The notes under the pieces were generated by a model. The model was given only the letters and a program-made list of their open reading frames with translations, had not been told where the DNA came from and ran no database searches. Position numbers and translations under genes: made by a program. DNA of 64,000 nt from Pyrrhoderma lamaoense (taxonomy: Eukaryota > Basidiomycota > Agaricomycetes > Hymenochaetales > Hymenochaetaceae), in assembly GCA_002794735.1 (NCBI GenBank), contig NBAZ01000010.1:992001-1056000 (forward strand), in the 5' to 3' direction. This document shows, piece by piece, positions 38,940 to 50,946 of this stretch (position 1 is the stretch's first letter; the number at the start of each line of letters is the position of its first letter).

Positions 38940-40660
38940 ATGACTTATATCTCCCAATCCGTCGCTCGTCTCCTCGCTTGTGTTACATTCATCGATCCCT
39001 TGACCACGTTCAGCCTTATTTTTGGGGGTTGCTGCAGGTGAGTAACTCTATCGAATTCACTATCCACTCGCGCTCCCGAATTGATCTCTTGCCTAGTAAC
39101 GCGCTAACACTAGAACTGATCACCTCCCAATACCCGTCTGCGGGTACACTAGTCACTTTCGCTCAATTTCTCTTCGTGGCGCTTGTTGGCCTACGAAAGC
39201 AGCTCGTTGTTCTACCCCTTCGTGTACCAAGAAAAATTGCCCTCCAAAAAGTTGCCGATACATTCCGTTCATCTTCTGCTAACCGTATATTTGTTTATGG
39301 ATCAGATGAATCCGAATGTCGCACATTCACCAAGGAACTAATTTCACTTGTTGGTGGAGTCACTGCCGAATCACTCAGCACGGATGTTGTCCTTAACCGA
39401 GAACAGCTTGATACCTTTGAACATACAGAAAAACCATCCTCCCCAGAAAATATCAATCATGTTTGCAGCATGATCCTTGACTCGTCAGCAACTGAAACTC
39501 CGCCTGATGCATATGTATTCAGAATTCTCTTACAAAAGGATCGTCTACTCAAAAATAGACTAGATATGGCCCTGGACATCTCTGACTCGAAAAATTTGGC
39601 CGTGCTTTATCCGCATGGGTCTAAATTCACTCTGAATCCGTTCCGGCTTCGATTGAGGCGCAGGCGAATCCCACTTTCGCGATACGTCGTTCAAGTGTCT
39701 CTTTTCCTATTAATCAGTCTTCTAAATAATGCAGCGTTTGCGTATCACATACCAATGTCTGTGCATATAATATTCAGGAGCGGTGGCCTCGTGGTTAACA
39801 TGTTGCTAGGATGGCTTTATGAGAAACGAAGGTATTTTTGAATATATGAACTAGTTACAGGCTGTTCCCTGAGGTTTTCTTTCATTTCTAGGTACGCGAA
39901 GATACAGGTCCTCTCAGTTATGTTAGTCACACTGGGAGTTGCTCTCACAACATTATCTTCTATGCAAGCAAAACCCCGCAGCCATAACAAAGAATTCTCT
40001 GGGTCTATGGAAGCAAGCGCTGATACATCTACCATTTTTTACTCCAAATATATTACAGGGATCAGTATGCTTACGTTAGCATTGATGTTTTCTGGTATAC
40101 TGGGAATCACTCAGGACCGTACTTTTGAGAGGTACGGTAGAGGAAACTGGGAAGAGTCAATGTTTTATCTGCATGCCTTGTCTCTTCCTCTCTTCTCTTT
40201 TGCTTGGCCACAATTAAGGACTCAGTTTCGTGAAGCTAGCACAGGACCAAAAATTTCGATTGGCACATGGACACTCTCCGACTACTTGTATGGGAAACCC
40301 CCCCAAATCTATGGAACATCTGACCTTCCTAACAGCTCAGCTGATCTAATTGTACCTCTCCCATTCATGCCTATCCGTCTTCCAACGCTATATATACCAG
40401 CTTTTTATATACCTCTACTATTAAACGTTATCACACAACTTTTTTGCGTGGCAGGAGTTAATCGTCTGACCTCAAAAGCCACTAGTTTGTCTGTTTCACT
40501 TGTACTTGTTGTTCGCAAAGCAGTCTCCCTGGCTATAAGTGTTTTGCTTCTCGGTGGTTCGAGGGGTAACTCCTACTTATGGATCGGTGCCGCAGCGGTC
40601 TTAGTAGGAACTATTGGTTACACATTGGGAACTCGTGTAAAGCCGAAGAAGATTGATTAG
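38940..40660 (+). CDS. YEA4: Nucleotide-sugar transporter, YEA4/SLC35B4 type, with a large loop insertion
   Basis: Golgi/ER antiporter of the drug/metabolite transporter superfamily; its closest known family carries UDP-GlcNAc (and UDP-xylose). Exons 38940-39037, 39097-39831 and 39892-40660, no frame break, about 533 residues. Family blocks: LIFGGCCSNALTLE, SQYPSAGTLVTFAQFLFVAL, SLLNNAAFAYHIPMSVHI, IFRSGGLVVNMLLGW, ITQDRTFERYGRGNWEES and FYLHALSLPLFSF, with hydrophobic helices through to GTIGYTLGTRVKPKKID. The C-terminal KPKKID may act in ER retrieval. Between helix 2 and IPLSRYVVQV, where relatives have a short basic loop, this protein carries about 115 extra residues (DNA about 39250-39640) in frame within one exon. 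The ATG at 38940 is chosen because the upstream one at 38920 soon meets a stop. Confidence 0.83.
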
Positions 40661-41132
40661 CTTCGCGCCTGGATCCCGACTAGACTCACCTTCTAGATCT
40701 CCGCGGCTTAGATGGATTTTCTTTGTTCTTGTTATAATATCTTAATTACTTGTGTAACTTTGGTTTTAGAGATGTTTAGATCACTACATGTCCTCAAGAT
40801 GCATTAATTAATCTGACAACCTTTCACAACTACACTCGTCTTTCATAATTTGGACACAACCAGTTGATCCATTAATTGTACAATATCTGTTGAAAACAAA
40901 ACAATAATCAATGTCTAGTAATACATACGTACGTGTACATGCACTTTCAATACAGTTCCGGAGTTTCCTGCCCCCGAAAATAACCATTAGCCCTGTTTTC
41001 AGTAAGTACGAGACGATGCGAGACTTTATAATACAAATAACGTATCCGGACGTTGTTAAAAGTCATTTCCAGTCAATCGTGATCGCGTAAAGGAACCATA
41101 AAAAGGGAAGCACAACATGTTAACCACATACT
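40661..41132. other. Convergent 3' flanks, no gene
   Basis: About 470 bp of AT-rich DNA lies between the transporter stop and the AA9 stop. Only 3' untranslated sequence and a spacer are expected here, and nothing else was seen. Confidence 0.5.
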
Positions 41133-42250
41133 TCAAGAGGAGAAGAGGTTACGCATGATACGACTGATGTGACGAGGATGTGCAGTCTTTGACCGTTTCT
41201 TCAGGGTGCTTTTCTTTTTCAAAGAACACTTCTTCCCAGAGCCAGTGTCAGTATCGTTTGAGGAAGCTGTGCTACTGGCGCTAGCAGCACCACGTGTTGT
41301 AGTAGCAGTCGCCGTTGACGATGCTGATTTTGTGGCACTGGCAGAAGAGCTGCTACCACCACTGCTGCTATTGTCGTCGGCAAGTACTGCAATGTCAGGC
41401 CCAGGGAAAGTGTACTCCACATTGGTGTCAAAAACATCGGGATCGAAGATACCAGGATCCGTGTCAGAGTAAGCTCCGGGGAGTGATACTAGGTCACTTT
41501 CGGATGGTGTACCCGTCTTACTTCCACCAACTGTGAGCTGAGAGCATGATGGGTAAAACTCGGCTCCACCCTCAGAGGTTGCGAGATGCAGTGCTATAAT
41601 CTCATGTCGCATAATGTAGTTCCCAGCGGCAAGGTTTTCGGGCAGAGATAATGTATAGGAACCACCACTCACTATTATATATTTAATTTAGGAATAAGAA
41701 GGGAAAAACAATAACATTGGAGAAAGGAAAAACTTACTGAAATCCTGTTGGTACCAATCACCATTATCCTTCCTGCCAGCCTGATCAATTTTAAACCATT
41801 TGGCTTCGATTGCATCAAAATCCTTGCAATCTTCGTCACCGCATGATGCTAAATAGGTTATCAGTGGACCTGTGTTGTGGGGCCACTAGTACCTCCGTGT
41901 CAGTAATTGAAATTTTCACAAATAGTAAAAAAAATAAAAGGGGTTTGATTGTTAAAAACTCACATTTTCGCCGCCTCCCCCAGCCCAGAAGATTTCTATG
42001 GAGCTTCCTGGGTTGGCATCTGCGGAAGAGCTGCAGCAGTTGCATCTGGTCCACAGTTGACTGCACGATTTGTAGCACCCTTCACCGGATCGATTGTACT
42101 AATTTGTCGAATGGCAGAATCCGAGGTAGAACCACCCGGACTGTTGCCATTGTACGACGTACCGTCGATGACAAGTTGACTTACGAATCCATGAGCTGTG
42201 GCAAGTGGGATAGCTGAGAGAGCAGCGAGACCAAAGGTAGTATACTTCAT
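41133..42250 (-). CDS. AA9 lytic polysaccharide monooxygenase (one apparent 1-bp deletion)
   Basis: Secreted copper enzyme that oxidatively cleaves cellulose or related glucans. Exons 42250-41964, 41885-41738 and 41671-41133. A signal peptide (MKYTTFGLAALSAIPLATA) is followed directly by His-1 of the copper brace (HGFVSQLVIDG). The second brace histidine lies in WPHNTGP and the axial tyrosine in EFYPSC; YIMRHEIIALH is the usual AA9 strand. There is no CBM1. A Ser/Thr-rich linker instead ends in a short basic tail with a cysteine (GKKCSLKKK...PRHISRIMRNLF), a kind of tail seen in several basidiomycete AA9s. The frame breaks near 42023, where one base is needed to read LPADANPGSSIEIFWAGGG. A TATAAAG lies on the minus strand at 42454-42448, about 200 bp upstream, fitting an inducible promoter. 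Confidence 0.88.
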
Positions 42251-43077
42251 TGATGATAGTAATGTCTTATTGAAGTTTAGAGAGGAAATTTTGAGGGAGC
42301 GGGATGTTTGATCTGATTCTTGTCGTTATTTCTGAAAAGGTGATGAAAGAGAGAAATCGAAAGAGCACTGCTCGAAAGAAAGGTTCGGAGTCGAAGGATG
42401 GGAAGGAGGAAGTAAGAAGAGGAAAACAATTGTTCTTGTGGAGTCCTCTTTATACCGAAAAATTGCGTGAAGTGGTACCTCCCGCCTAGGTCAGGGTTCA
42501 CCGAAACAATAGACTATAGACTTTGCAGTACAATCAAAAACGGCATCAGTTGGAATGATGGCTACGACAATCCTTCGTTTCGACTATTTCTTATACTTTC
42601 CAAGAAATTTTACATACTTCGTTTTTCTTTGTTCCAAGTATGGTTATATATAGACAAAGCATGGTTCTTCCTTGTCTCCCTGTTCCCTAGTCGAAAAGTC
42701 AAGACACACATTAATCTAGATTTCCTAAGCTAAGATGCGTTTGTTCCAGTAAATTGATCTGCTCAACTGTCTTGGCATAAAATTTTGAATCATTCAGCAG
42801 CACCGCTGATGCACCTCATTGATTGATTTTGTAGTGAAACGAGGCCGCAACATGTTCTGTCCAAATACATGCAAACCGAAGCGGACCGGATACAATGCAG
42901 ATCACATGTACCCGGCCCTAAACTCGAGTTCCTCTTTCTCTACAGACATACTATTATATTAATTTAGGAAGTTATATATAAAGAACGAATAGAGGTTTTC
43001 GAATTGCATCGCATCAGATTGACTACTAGAGGGAAAAAATAGAATACAAGAGAGAAGAGACTGATTTCCAACTGCAT
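42251..43077. promoter_or_regulatory. AA9 promoter region and CBC1 3' flank
   Basis: Contains a TATAAAG box for the AA9 gene (42448-42454, minus sense) and a CT-rich minus-strand leader. The remainder, to the stop of the cap-binding gene, is AT-rich and shows no gene. Confidence 0.4.
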
Positions 43078-46000
43078 CTATGCCTCCTGTCCAGTAGAAA
43101 CATTCCAAATTCGTTTCAAAAGTAGTGAAGCTGGCTCGGTAGAACCCTCGATTTTTTCAAAGGCCACAGTTCCAAGCGTATTGGAGTATGCTTTAAGATA
43201 TGGCGAATACTGATGTTATGGTTTATTAGTGGTTGCATTGCAAGTGATGTAGATAATTCTAGAACGTACCAGCCTACAGAAATTCCGATACCAACCCCAG
43301 GTTCCCCAAGCGTTCCATTCCGCATTCGACCAGTTATGACGATCATTCCACGACGATTCATCCAAGACAGTGCTAGTTCCAACCAAGGCATTGACAAACT
43401 CATTGAGAGTTTTTGATAACACAGCACGCTGCTCGCGCCCAAGGGTGTTATAAGCCTTCAAAGCCGTTTTGAGTTGTGGAGAATCCTCGGTGGGTTCAAC
43501 TACAGTAGCTTTTTTTTGAAAGATTAGTTTCAGTCAATATCTAGAATAAGAGTTCAAGAGTTACCATCTGGGTCAACTTCCATGTTTTCTCCCGCCTTTT
43601 CCCGTGCACGTGTGTTATCCTCTTCCTTTCGTATTGCAGCTACCTTCCTTCTGGAAATCATTACTCGGCCATTTGCCTTATCCAAGGCACCTTCAATAAT
43701 CTCCCAACGGAAGGTATCGATACGGATAACATCATCATCTTCACCTTGAGGATGAGGCGCGAAAGACCAAGCGATAATGTCTGTAGGGTCGACGATCTGG
43801 TACTGCATGAGTTTATCAAATACGATGCGGACCATTTGCCGATTTCGCCTCCAAAACTGAGCGGAAGCATTAAGAATGTCACCTTTAGCTTCCGGGCTCG
43901 AAGCTAGGGACCGGAGTACAGGGAGGTACCTTTCGATCGCATTAAGAAAATGCGAGAATGAGCGCGAACCTATATGGAGTAGTGACTGTACGGTCATCGT
44001 GCGGACTACAGAGTCAACATCCAGCTCTCCATCAGATGTTTCAGAAAGGCGAGTCTTGAGACTCTCGATATGTGCGACGATTTCTTCCGCATGTGTTCGA
44101 TTCCGGAGAAGATCGAGTAAAGCATTGGCATGCTCCGAGTGCGGATTCCCTAAATACATATCATGAGAATGCATGTACATTATGAAGTGACAAGTGAACT
44201 TACGTGGATCTTCATATTCATATTCCGGCCCTGGAGCTTGATCAGGTAAAGCATCCGCTTCAGGAGACTGGTATGGCTCTGGCAAGGTTTTCTGTATACG
44301 CTCAAAGTATGCCAGACGAATTTCAAGTTCAATCGCCCGTCTGATGAAATTGCGCTTGGGATGGTAATTTGTCAGCGATAGGTCAGGGACCCTGCAAAAT
44401 CTAGTTAGGTAAACGAGAGAAATCCGAGGCGAAGATATACCCTTACCATTCCTTCCAGACCCATTGGAACCCGAAGTTACTCATATGCGTTGCAAACCAT
44501 TCAGTGAATTTACGTGCTGCTTCTACATCTAGCCCGTCTCCCAAGTAATGATACAATTTTCTAATGGATTTTCCTACAGCGGGCCCTGTAGTTGATGGTT
44601 GAAGTTTACAGAGTTCAGTTATCAGGGCGATATAGTACACTGCTTTGTGAGTTGGTCTAGGAAGTACCAAGAGTTTTGCTAAAATGATCTAGTAAAGTTC
44701 AATTATCGTTGATGTGATACAGACAAAATATCTCTTACTTCCATAACGCAACTCTCAAGTTGCCATCTTGGACCATCAGCCTCAGAACTTTCGCTTGGAA
44801 CTCCTGGTCTCGCCTTAAAAGTCCCTTCTGGGAGCCATTTTGGGAGCTCGAGGAGGAGTCTAGCACATTCTTTTCTATTGACTTCGAATATATCGATTAC
44901 ATCAGAAATAAGTTGACAGACTGAGTATCCCAACGGAGAAGTAGGATTTGCGGTGATCTATACTACATGTGAGTTCTTCGATATACTTCAAAATATATCT
45001 CCAGTCGCATACCTCATTATCAAACAGACGGACTCGATATTCAGGCCATTCTTCGTTCTTCAAGACTGGAACATTGTCATCAACACCGTCTTCGAGATTC
45101 TCAAGATCCATTGCTTCAGGAGGGACCAAAACTGATGGCAGATCAAAGTACGGGGAAGATCCTTCTGTATCTTTGTAGTAAGGATGAATAAAACTCGAGA
45201 TAGATTCTGAGAATTCGGTCTCGTCAAGAGACTTCAGAACTTCAATAGCATTGTCAAGGAGCTAACGAATATTTATTGAGCTATATACAAACGAATACAA
45301 CTGACAACTTACCTCTGAGGCACCCTCAAACGATGTTTGCTCGGAATGTAATCTCACTAGTGGTGACACTAAAAGCTTTGATCCTGAAGACGTCTCTGCA
45401 TACGCTTGTATAGCCTGTATTATTATTTGAGTCTCCGTTTGTGAATGAGCTCTTAGAGTTGATCCAGCTCTCATCAGACCTTCTGCAGCACACAATGCGG
45501 CGTTCTTCGCTCGACTGTGTGATACGCCGAATTCATCCAAGACAGCTGTGAATGACTGGAGAAGAGCCAGCATGGAGCTGGCAGAGATGACTTGTGCAGC
45601 AGTCAAGTGAGAGAAGAATTGTACCTATGATACATCGAATAAAACAGTCAAAAAAACTAATATGAGGTTTTAACTTAAGAACAAGACTTACACATAGTCT
45701 GACTTCACGCCAGGCTAGTCTATCCAAGAAGCTTTGAAAGCCCTTCCAGAAATCATCTAATACTTGCTTTCCTAGCAAGCTGCTAGTGTCTCCGTCTGGG
45801 TTTGCCGAACTCTCATCCAGAGCTCGTATTAAAGCGGAATAATAAGCAATTTTGTATGGTTCTTCCGTAACACTTAAGTGAGACTTATGGTTAATAGTAT
45901 ATTAATTTGTGATGTATATGAAGAGAAATACCCTATCCTGAAGCCTTCAGAGATAGCAGATATAATTGGGGTTGCCTGGTCACGTATCTCAGAAGCAACT

Positions 46001-46290
46001 TTTGGTAATTCTTGGTTAACATCCTAGAACCTAGTTTCAACATAAAAAGAATGATGCAAGACTACAAGGCACTTACAACGTCACCAAAACGAATGATTGT
46101 CGTTCTTATTTTTTGTTCAGGAGTCTCATATGCCTCACGTCCAATACGCTCGTCATAGTCATCTACATTTGCACAAAAGATATTTTCGTTCATTTACGAT
46201 GTGTTTTATTCCTGGAAATTTGGTCCTTTATTCCGTACCTCTATGGCGATTGCGTCTACCTCCACCCCCGTTGTACCTCCCGTAACTCAT
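43078..46290 (-). CDS. CBC1: Nuclear cap-binding complex large subunit (CBP80/NCBP1)
   Basis: Large subunit of the nuclear m7G cap-binding complex, needed for splicing, 3' processing and export of RNA polymerase II transcripts. The start at 46290 gives MSYGRYNGGGGRRNRH, a short basic RG-rich leader. Exon 1 is 46290-46239 and exon 2 is 46162-46077; about a dozen exons follow. The three MIF4G-like helical domains are marked by IGREAYETPEQKIR, VLDDFWKGFQSFLDRLAWRE, EWPEYRVRLFDNE, ISDVIDIFEVNRKECARLLL, ELPKWLPEGTFK, FQWVWKEW plus VPDLSLTNYHPKRNFI, and QYQIVDPTDIIAWSF. The last exon (about 43210-43078) ends LLLKRIWNVSTGQEA. No frame break was seen. It shares a 315-bp divergent promoter with mitochondrial IF-3. 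Confidence 0.88.
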
Positions 46291-46605
46291 AGAAGACGCT
46301 GAACCTTTTTTAAGAAAAGTTTTTGTACACAGTACAGGCTCAAGACTGTTTCAATTTATAAACTAATGTGTGTGTATGGTTAGTGTTCAAGTGCTCACCA
46401 CAGAGAATATTGACCACGCTCGTGATCGTCATTTTCTTCCACGCGTCACGCGTGCCAACATCTCGGCCTTTCCATACATTTTCATGTAAAACTCAATTTA
46501 CCTCGGACCTGCGAAACATACAACACGTTGAATATACGAGTATGTAAGACTCTTAAATAGCTGCTATAACATAAAACAGAATCCTAATTCTTATAGGATC
46601 TCTTG
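46291..46605. promoter_or_regulatory. Divergent promoter, CBC1 / mitochondrial IF-3
   Basis: Only 315 bp separate the start codons of these two oppositely transcribed housekeeping genes. It must contain both start regions. No TATA-like sequence is evident. Confidence 0.45.
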
Positions 46606-47235
46606 ATGTTCGCACTTCGGCGTTCATGGGTAGCCAGTGACTTGTTACTCAGACGGTCTAAAGTTGCCAACCAGGCATGTACGGTATACTCCCGGGCGTT
46701 CGCATCTGGTAGTGTTCTATTCAAAAACAAATACAACAAGGGCGGCCCCAGGAATGATGATATTCCGTTCAAAACGGTCCAACTAGTGAACGAGCAGGAG
46801 CAATTACTCCCGCCCGAACCTCTCGCCGATATACTTTCCCGTATGAACCGAGAGACTCATTTTCTGCAGCTTGTTCGTGATGATCCCCCAATCGTGAAGC
46901 TACGTGACATCAAAGCTGCTTTGGCGGCTCGAAAAGAGCAAAAAGTACGTCAACGGGCTGGTACAAAGGAGCAAAAGGAGATACAAATGACTTGGAGCGT
47001 TGGCCAGAAAGATTTGGAGACAAAGCTCAAGAAAGCTAGAGATCATCTCATTAAGGGCAATATGGTTGACATAGCATTCACTTCAAAGAGTGGTCAGGTG
47101 AAGCCAACTTTACAGGACATGCAAAAAAGAATGCAGATGACTGTAGACCTACTGTCTGATATAGCAAAGGAGAAGAAAAATAGGGAAATCGTTCCAGGGA
47201 AGTGCGTCGGAATAATCTCGCTAAGACCATTATAG
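46606..47235 (+). CDS. AIM23: Mitochondrial translation initiation factor IF-3
   Basis: Single-exon gene of 209 codons. The first 40 or so residues are Arg/Ser/Ala-rich with few acidic residues, as in a mitochondrial targeting peptide. The IF-3 N-domain follows (IPFKTVQLVNEQEQLLPPEP, then DPPIVKLRDIKAALAARKEQ), a Lys/Gln-rich linker helix, and the C-domain (TWSVGQKDLETKLKKARDHL, then MQKRMQMTVDLL). IF-3 binds the small mitoribosomal subunit and keeps it free for initiation. The ATG at 46606 is the first in frame. The 3' end faces the next gene with about 107 bp between stops. Confidence 0.82.
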   Translation: MFALRRSWVASDLLLRRSKVANQACTVYSRAFASGSVLFKNKYNKGGPRNDDIPFKTVQLVNEQEQLLPPEPLADILSRMNRETHFLQLVRDDPPIVKLRDIKAALAARKEQKVRQRAGTKEQKEIQMTWSVGQKDLETKLKKARDHLIKGNMVDIAFTSKSGQVKPTLQDMQKRMQMTVDLLSDIAKEKKNREIVPGKCVGIISLRPL

Positions 47236-47341
47236 ACATAAACAAGGAACTAGATTAGCAGTTATATAGCAAAAACAAACGATTAATATAATATACATTG
47301 CTCTATTATCAACCATAAGCTAGAACTACAGGGAGTGATCG

Positions 47342-50283
47342 TTACTCAGTAATCTGAGAAGCGATCTGACGAACTGTCACTGGGTATGAGACAGGTAAAC
47401 CACGGATTTTTGATGTATGAAGGTAATGTGATTTGTATCTTTTCGGAGGATCGCCATAGGGAGACGGTAGCCGTTTGTGTATAACTTCCCCAGATGGAGG
47501 TGGGATGTAAACACCAATTAACATGTGTTTATAGCCATCTGGGACGTGAAAACCAGCAGCATGCATTTCCTTGACGAGCTCAATCAAAAATGCATCCTGT
47601 GGGAAGTTGATCTTTCCTTCCTTCAAATAAAAGTCTAATTGACGTTTGTTTAATCGACGCCAATGTGAGGGGGAAGTTCTCCTTTCTGGGATGAATGACC
47701 CAGGTAAACTACCAAGGAGCCGCAGTGCTGCGTTGAAGAACCTCTCGTCCGGAACGGGTAGCTGAATGTTTACATGAGGGGGGGAAGTTTCTTTTTGCTC
47801 GTCCATCAATTGTGAATAGAGCTGCTGCCCACTTGTTTTCATTGATTCGATAATCTCAGCTCCTTTAAGACGCCCAACATCAAAGCCACTTTTCTCCCTT
47901 GCCCATTTGAGCCTTCGAGTTACATGTTCCGCCCAACTCCAAACGTGTCTTTCACCATTTTGTGGGGTCCAATTGAGCTTCCTGTTCGTCTTCATACAAA
48001 GTAATCGTAAGCCCCTACGCATCTCGGCTGCATAGCATTGTAACATTAGAGTATAGGCCGCAGTAGGCAGTACCCAAGGGTAGGTTCTATCTTGCCCTGC
48101 CGTTTGAGAGGAGCATAATTCCCAACTTCGCTTTTCAGCCTTCTTTGCTAACTCCCAGATCCGATCTGCTAGCCCTGTTGAACCAATCTTCACTACAGCG
48201 CTCAAAACAGAAGTTAAAAAGTAAGGTCCAAGTGCGGCTGCACGTTCCTCAGCACGTCTTTGATAGCATTGGACGTCCTTCCGTGATCTTGAGCGTGATA
48301 TAGAATCATTTAGTAGCTTCAATTCTGGAATGAGGTAAAAAACAATATCCACAACGCTTCCTGGGCTTCCCGTCTTGATCAGATGTTCAATAAATGCACA
48401 GAGGGTGGATATATCTGTAGAAATGTTGACATCCGATATAGATGATAGATTGATTTTGAATTCCTCAAGGAATACAGCCCTAAGTTTCTCCGGTAACATC
48501 GCGAGAGTGGAATCAGGAAGAGTATATCTTATGGCAACCCTCCTTTCTTCCATACCCAGAGCCTGACGTGCTGAGTCTGAATCTACCGTAACAGGATCTT
48601 GCGCGCTACTATCGTGACTGGACGTGACCTGAACTCCGACCACGTCCTCAGGGTTACCCATTTCAGAAGAGCTGTCCAACATAGATTCTTTCCTTTCACG
48701 GAAAACAGACAAGACCGCTTCCGACATATCTCTTCGCCTCAAGCGTGTCCCAGCTCTGAGTAGTATGTTAAGGGTATTCGTATCTGGAGCGATACTATGT
48801 TTCTGCATACGTCTAATTATAGACTCTCCCGTAGATGGAGAGAGCTTACGACTCAAAGCATAATGTAAAATAGAGTTATAGGTACTGAGTTTATATCCAG
48901 TATAACTGCCACCAGTCGTAACCTGCGTTAAGACCTCGTCAAGTACTTCATCAAAATATTCTCTGGCATCCCTACGCTCATAGCATCCAGGGCACCCTTT
49001 TTTCTGGGTAAAAACAAGAGCTCTCGGGGAAGAAGGGAACGAAGTAAGAATCGATATGAGTGTGGCGACAGAGGAATTTCGAAGCAAACCTTCCGACAGC
49101 ATTCCTGCTAGGATAGCGAGTGCTTGGACTGCCTCTTCGTATGTCGGTTGTACAGCATGAGATTCAGGAGTTGTAAGTCCAGATATGGTTGCTTTGATAA
49201 GTTTCAGAGTCCGAGATAAAGAAGTAGCATCATTTAAAAGAGAGGCATTCGTATACAAATCCATTCTTCCTGTCTGTGCATCTCCATAAGAAGTGACAAC
49301 GTGGCTGATCCATTCAGCTTTCTCTTTTGTGTCATCCGTAGAATCTGCGCTAAGAGCTTGCCGCACCTGCCATTGTTTTACAAGAAAAGCAAAGAGGAAG
49401 GCCACTACGATGATCTCACCCTGCAGAAGACACGCATCGATAAGTTGCTGAAACATTTGCCTTGTTTTCTGTTTCCTGTGATGTCGTGCCGCGAAGAATA
49501 GCTGTGCCGCAAGATTTGTGCGGGATGAACTCAAGTTCATCCGTTTTAGGTCTCGATATCGTAAAAAAGGAACGAAGTGATTCTTCCAGTTCTGTAGTTG
49601 TCCTCGGAATGTGCCGTCCCGCAAAGCCTGCAAGTCAGTGTCGATGAGTGATTTTGAAATAATTTCTACTGTGCGTTCTCTGAGTTGTAAGTTAGGGTGG
49701 TCCGCAAGAACTTGGGAAACAACCCCGATTGCTTCGTCGGTGTAACCCTTACGATATAGTGCATGAATCAAACTGTGTATAGAAAGACATGAAGGGACTG
49801 CTTTCCCGAAATCTATGGCAACGTCCTTTAGAAGTTGTTTTCGGGATTTGAAAGTCTCTTATAGCATCTTTCCGACATACGAAGTGAATGGACGATGAGG
49901 AAGGCGTCATGAATGCTCGAATTCTGACATGCGAGACGAACTGACTGGGCCGCCGCTCTGGACAATTGAGCCGATGAATAGGGTTGTTCCAAGTTAGTTT
50001 TCGCCGGTTCCAGATCAGTTCCATGAAGCGAGTTATCAGACAAAGAAATTGGGGAGGGAGGAACTGAGGTATCCCGGATGGCAGTAGATACAAACGCGTG
50101 TGCAAGGGAAGAAACTCTCCGTTTTTTTGTGAAAACCCTCGATCTATTCAGACCCACTACCTGGCTCCAATAGGAGATTTCACGTTTTGAGAGCGTGTTG
50201 CTTGCGCATCTAGATACTGTAGGGCTTGAGCGCAATAATGGGGCTGGAAGGACATTCGAAATCGATGTCCAGATGCATGGCAT
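47342..50283 (-). CDS. Large helical mitochondrial-type protein, PPR-like (one apparent 1-bp deletion)
   Basis: About 980 residues in one exon. The N-terminus (MPCIWTSISNVLPAPLLRSS and on) is basic, Ser-rich and low in acids, as in a mitochondrial presequence. Segments such as LIHALYRKGYTDEAIGVVSQ, STYNSILHYALSRKLSP, SIIRRMQKHSIAPDTNTLNI and LLRAGTRLRRRDMSEAVLSV have the helix-turn-helix spacing and 'P-D-x-x-T-x-N' feel of pentatricopeptide repeats. Such proteins bind organellar RNA; the role here is inferred. The frame breaks at a TTTT run (49838-49841), where one base joins RLSNPEK to QLLKDVAIDFG. No orthologue was recognised. Confidence 0.6.
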
Positions 50284-50946
50284 GTGTTTGGCACATCACT
50301 GAGATATGATCTGGGTTACAATTTGTACACGAACAAGGTGTGTCCAGCACTCACCCAGCTTGGCACGTCAATTCGAACTCTTGTCGACGAGTGTCTTGCC
50401 GTTGTAGAGTTCGGAATGGAGTTTATTCTTGAGTTCAGTACCATCACAAAGTTTCGTATAATTTCGGAATAGAGTTCGTGTGAACGAATCACTATATATA
50501 GATCTATTGATGTCTACGCTCTTGATTACAGGGAGGCTCCGGGAAATTTTGCTTGTTTCCTCTCTCATAAAACATCGTTGTCTCTTCCTTCAAAAGTAAG
50601 TAACGGATTTATTTATTCATCCATGATGATTTTCCACTGTGAACGAAGCTCGGGGAGATGAATATCTTCAGACTGCTCTGGATCGTCCAAGTGAATCGTT
50701 TTGAGGATCTTGGTTTTCGTACTTAGGCATGCGTACCTTGCGAAGACGGTTCTTGTTATAGTTACTCTGATTTTTTTCTCGTTGCTTTCACCCTTCTAAA
50801 TCCTCACTACAACTATACTGACAAAACTCTTCATTTTCTACGAATACAGAATGGTGATTAATAATATTACTATTACGCTTTATATCCATGCAGTATGTAA
50901 CAAAAAACATGTAAATGTAAATTAGTCTATATTTTAAATATGTTAA
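50284..50946. other. Intergenic, promoter of the PPR-like gene and 3' flank of Flx1
   Basis: About 660 bp, AT-rich, with several in-frame stops in all frames. Nothing beyond flanking untranslated sequence was seen. Confidence 0.45.
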
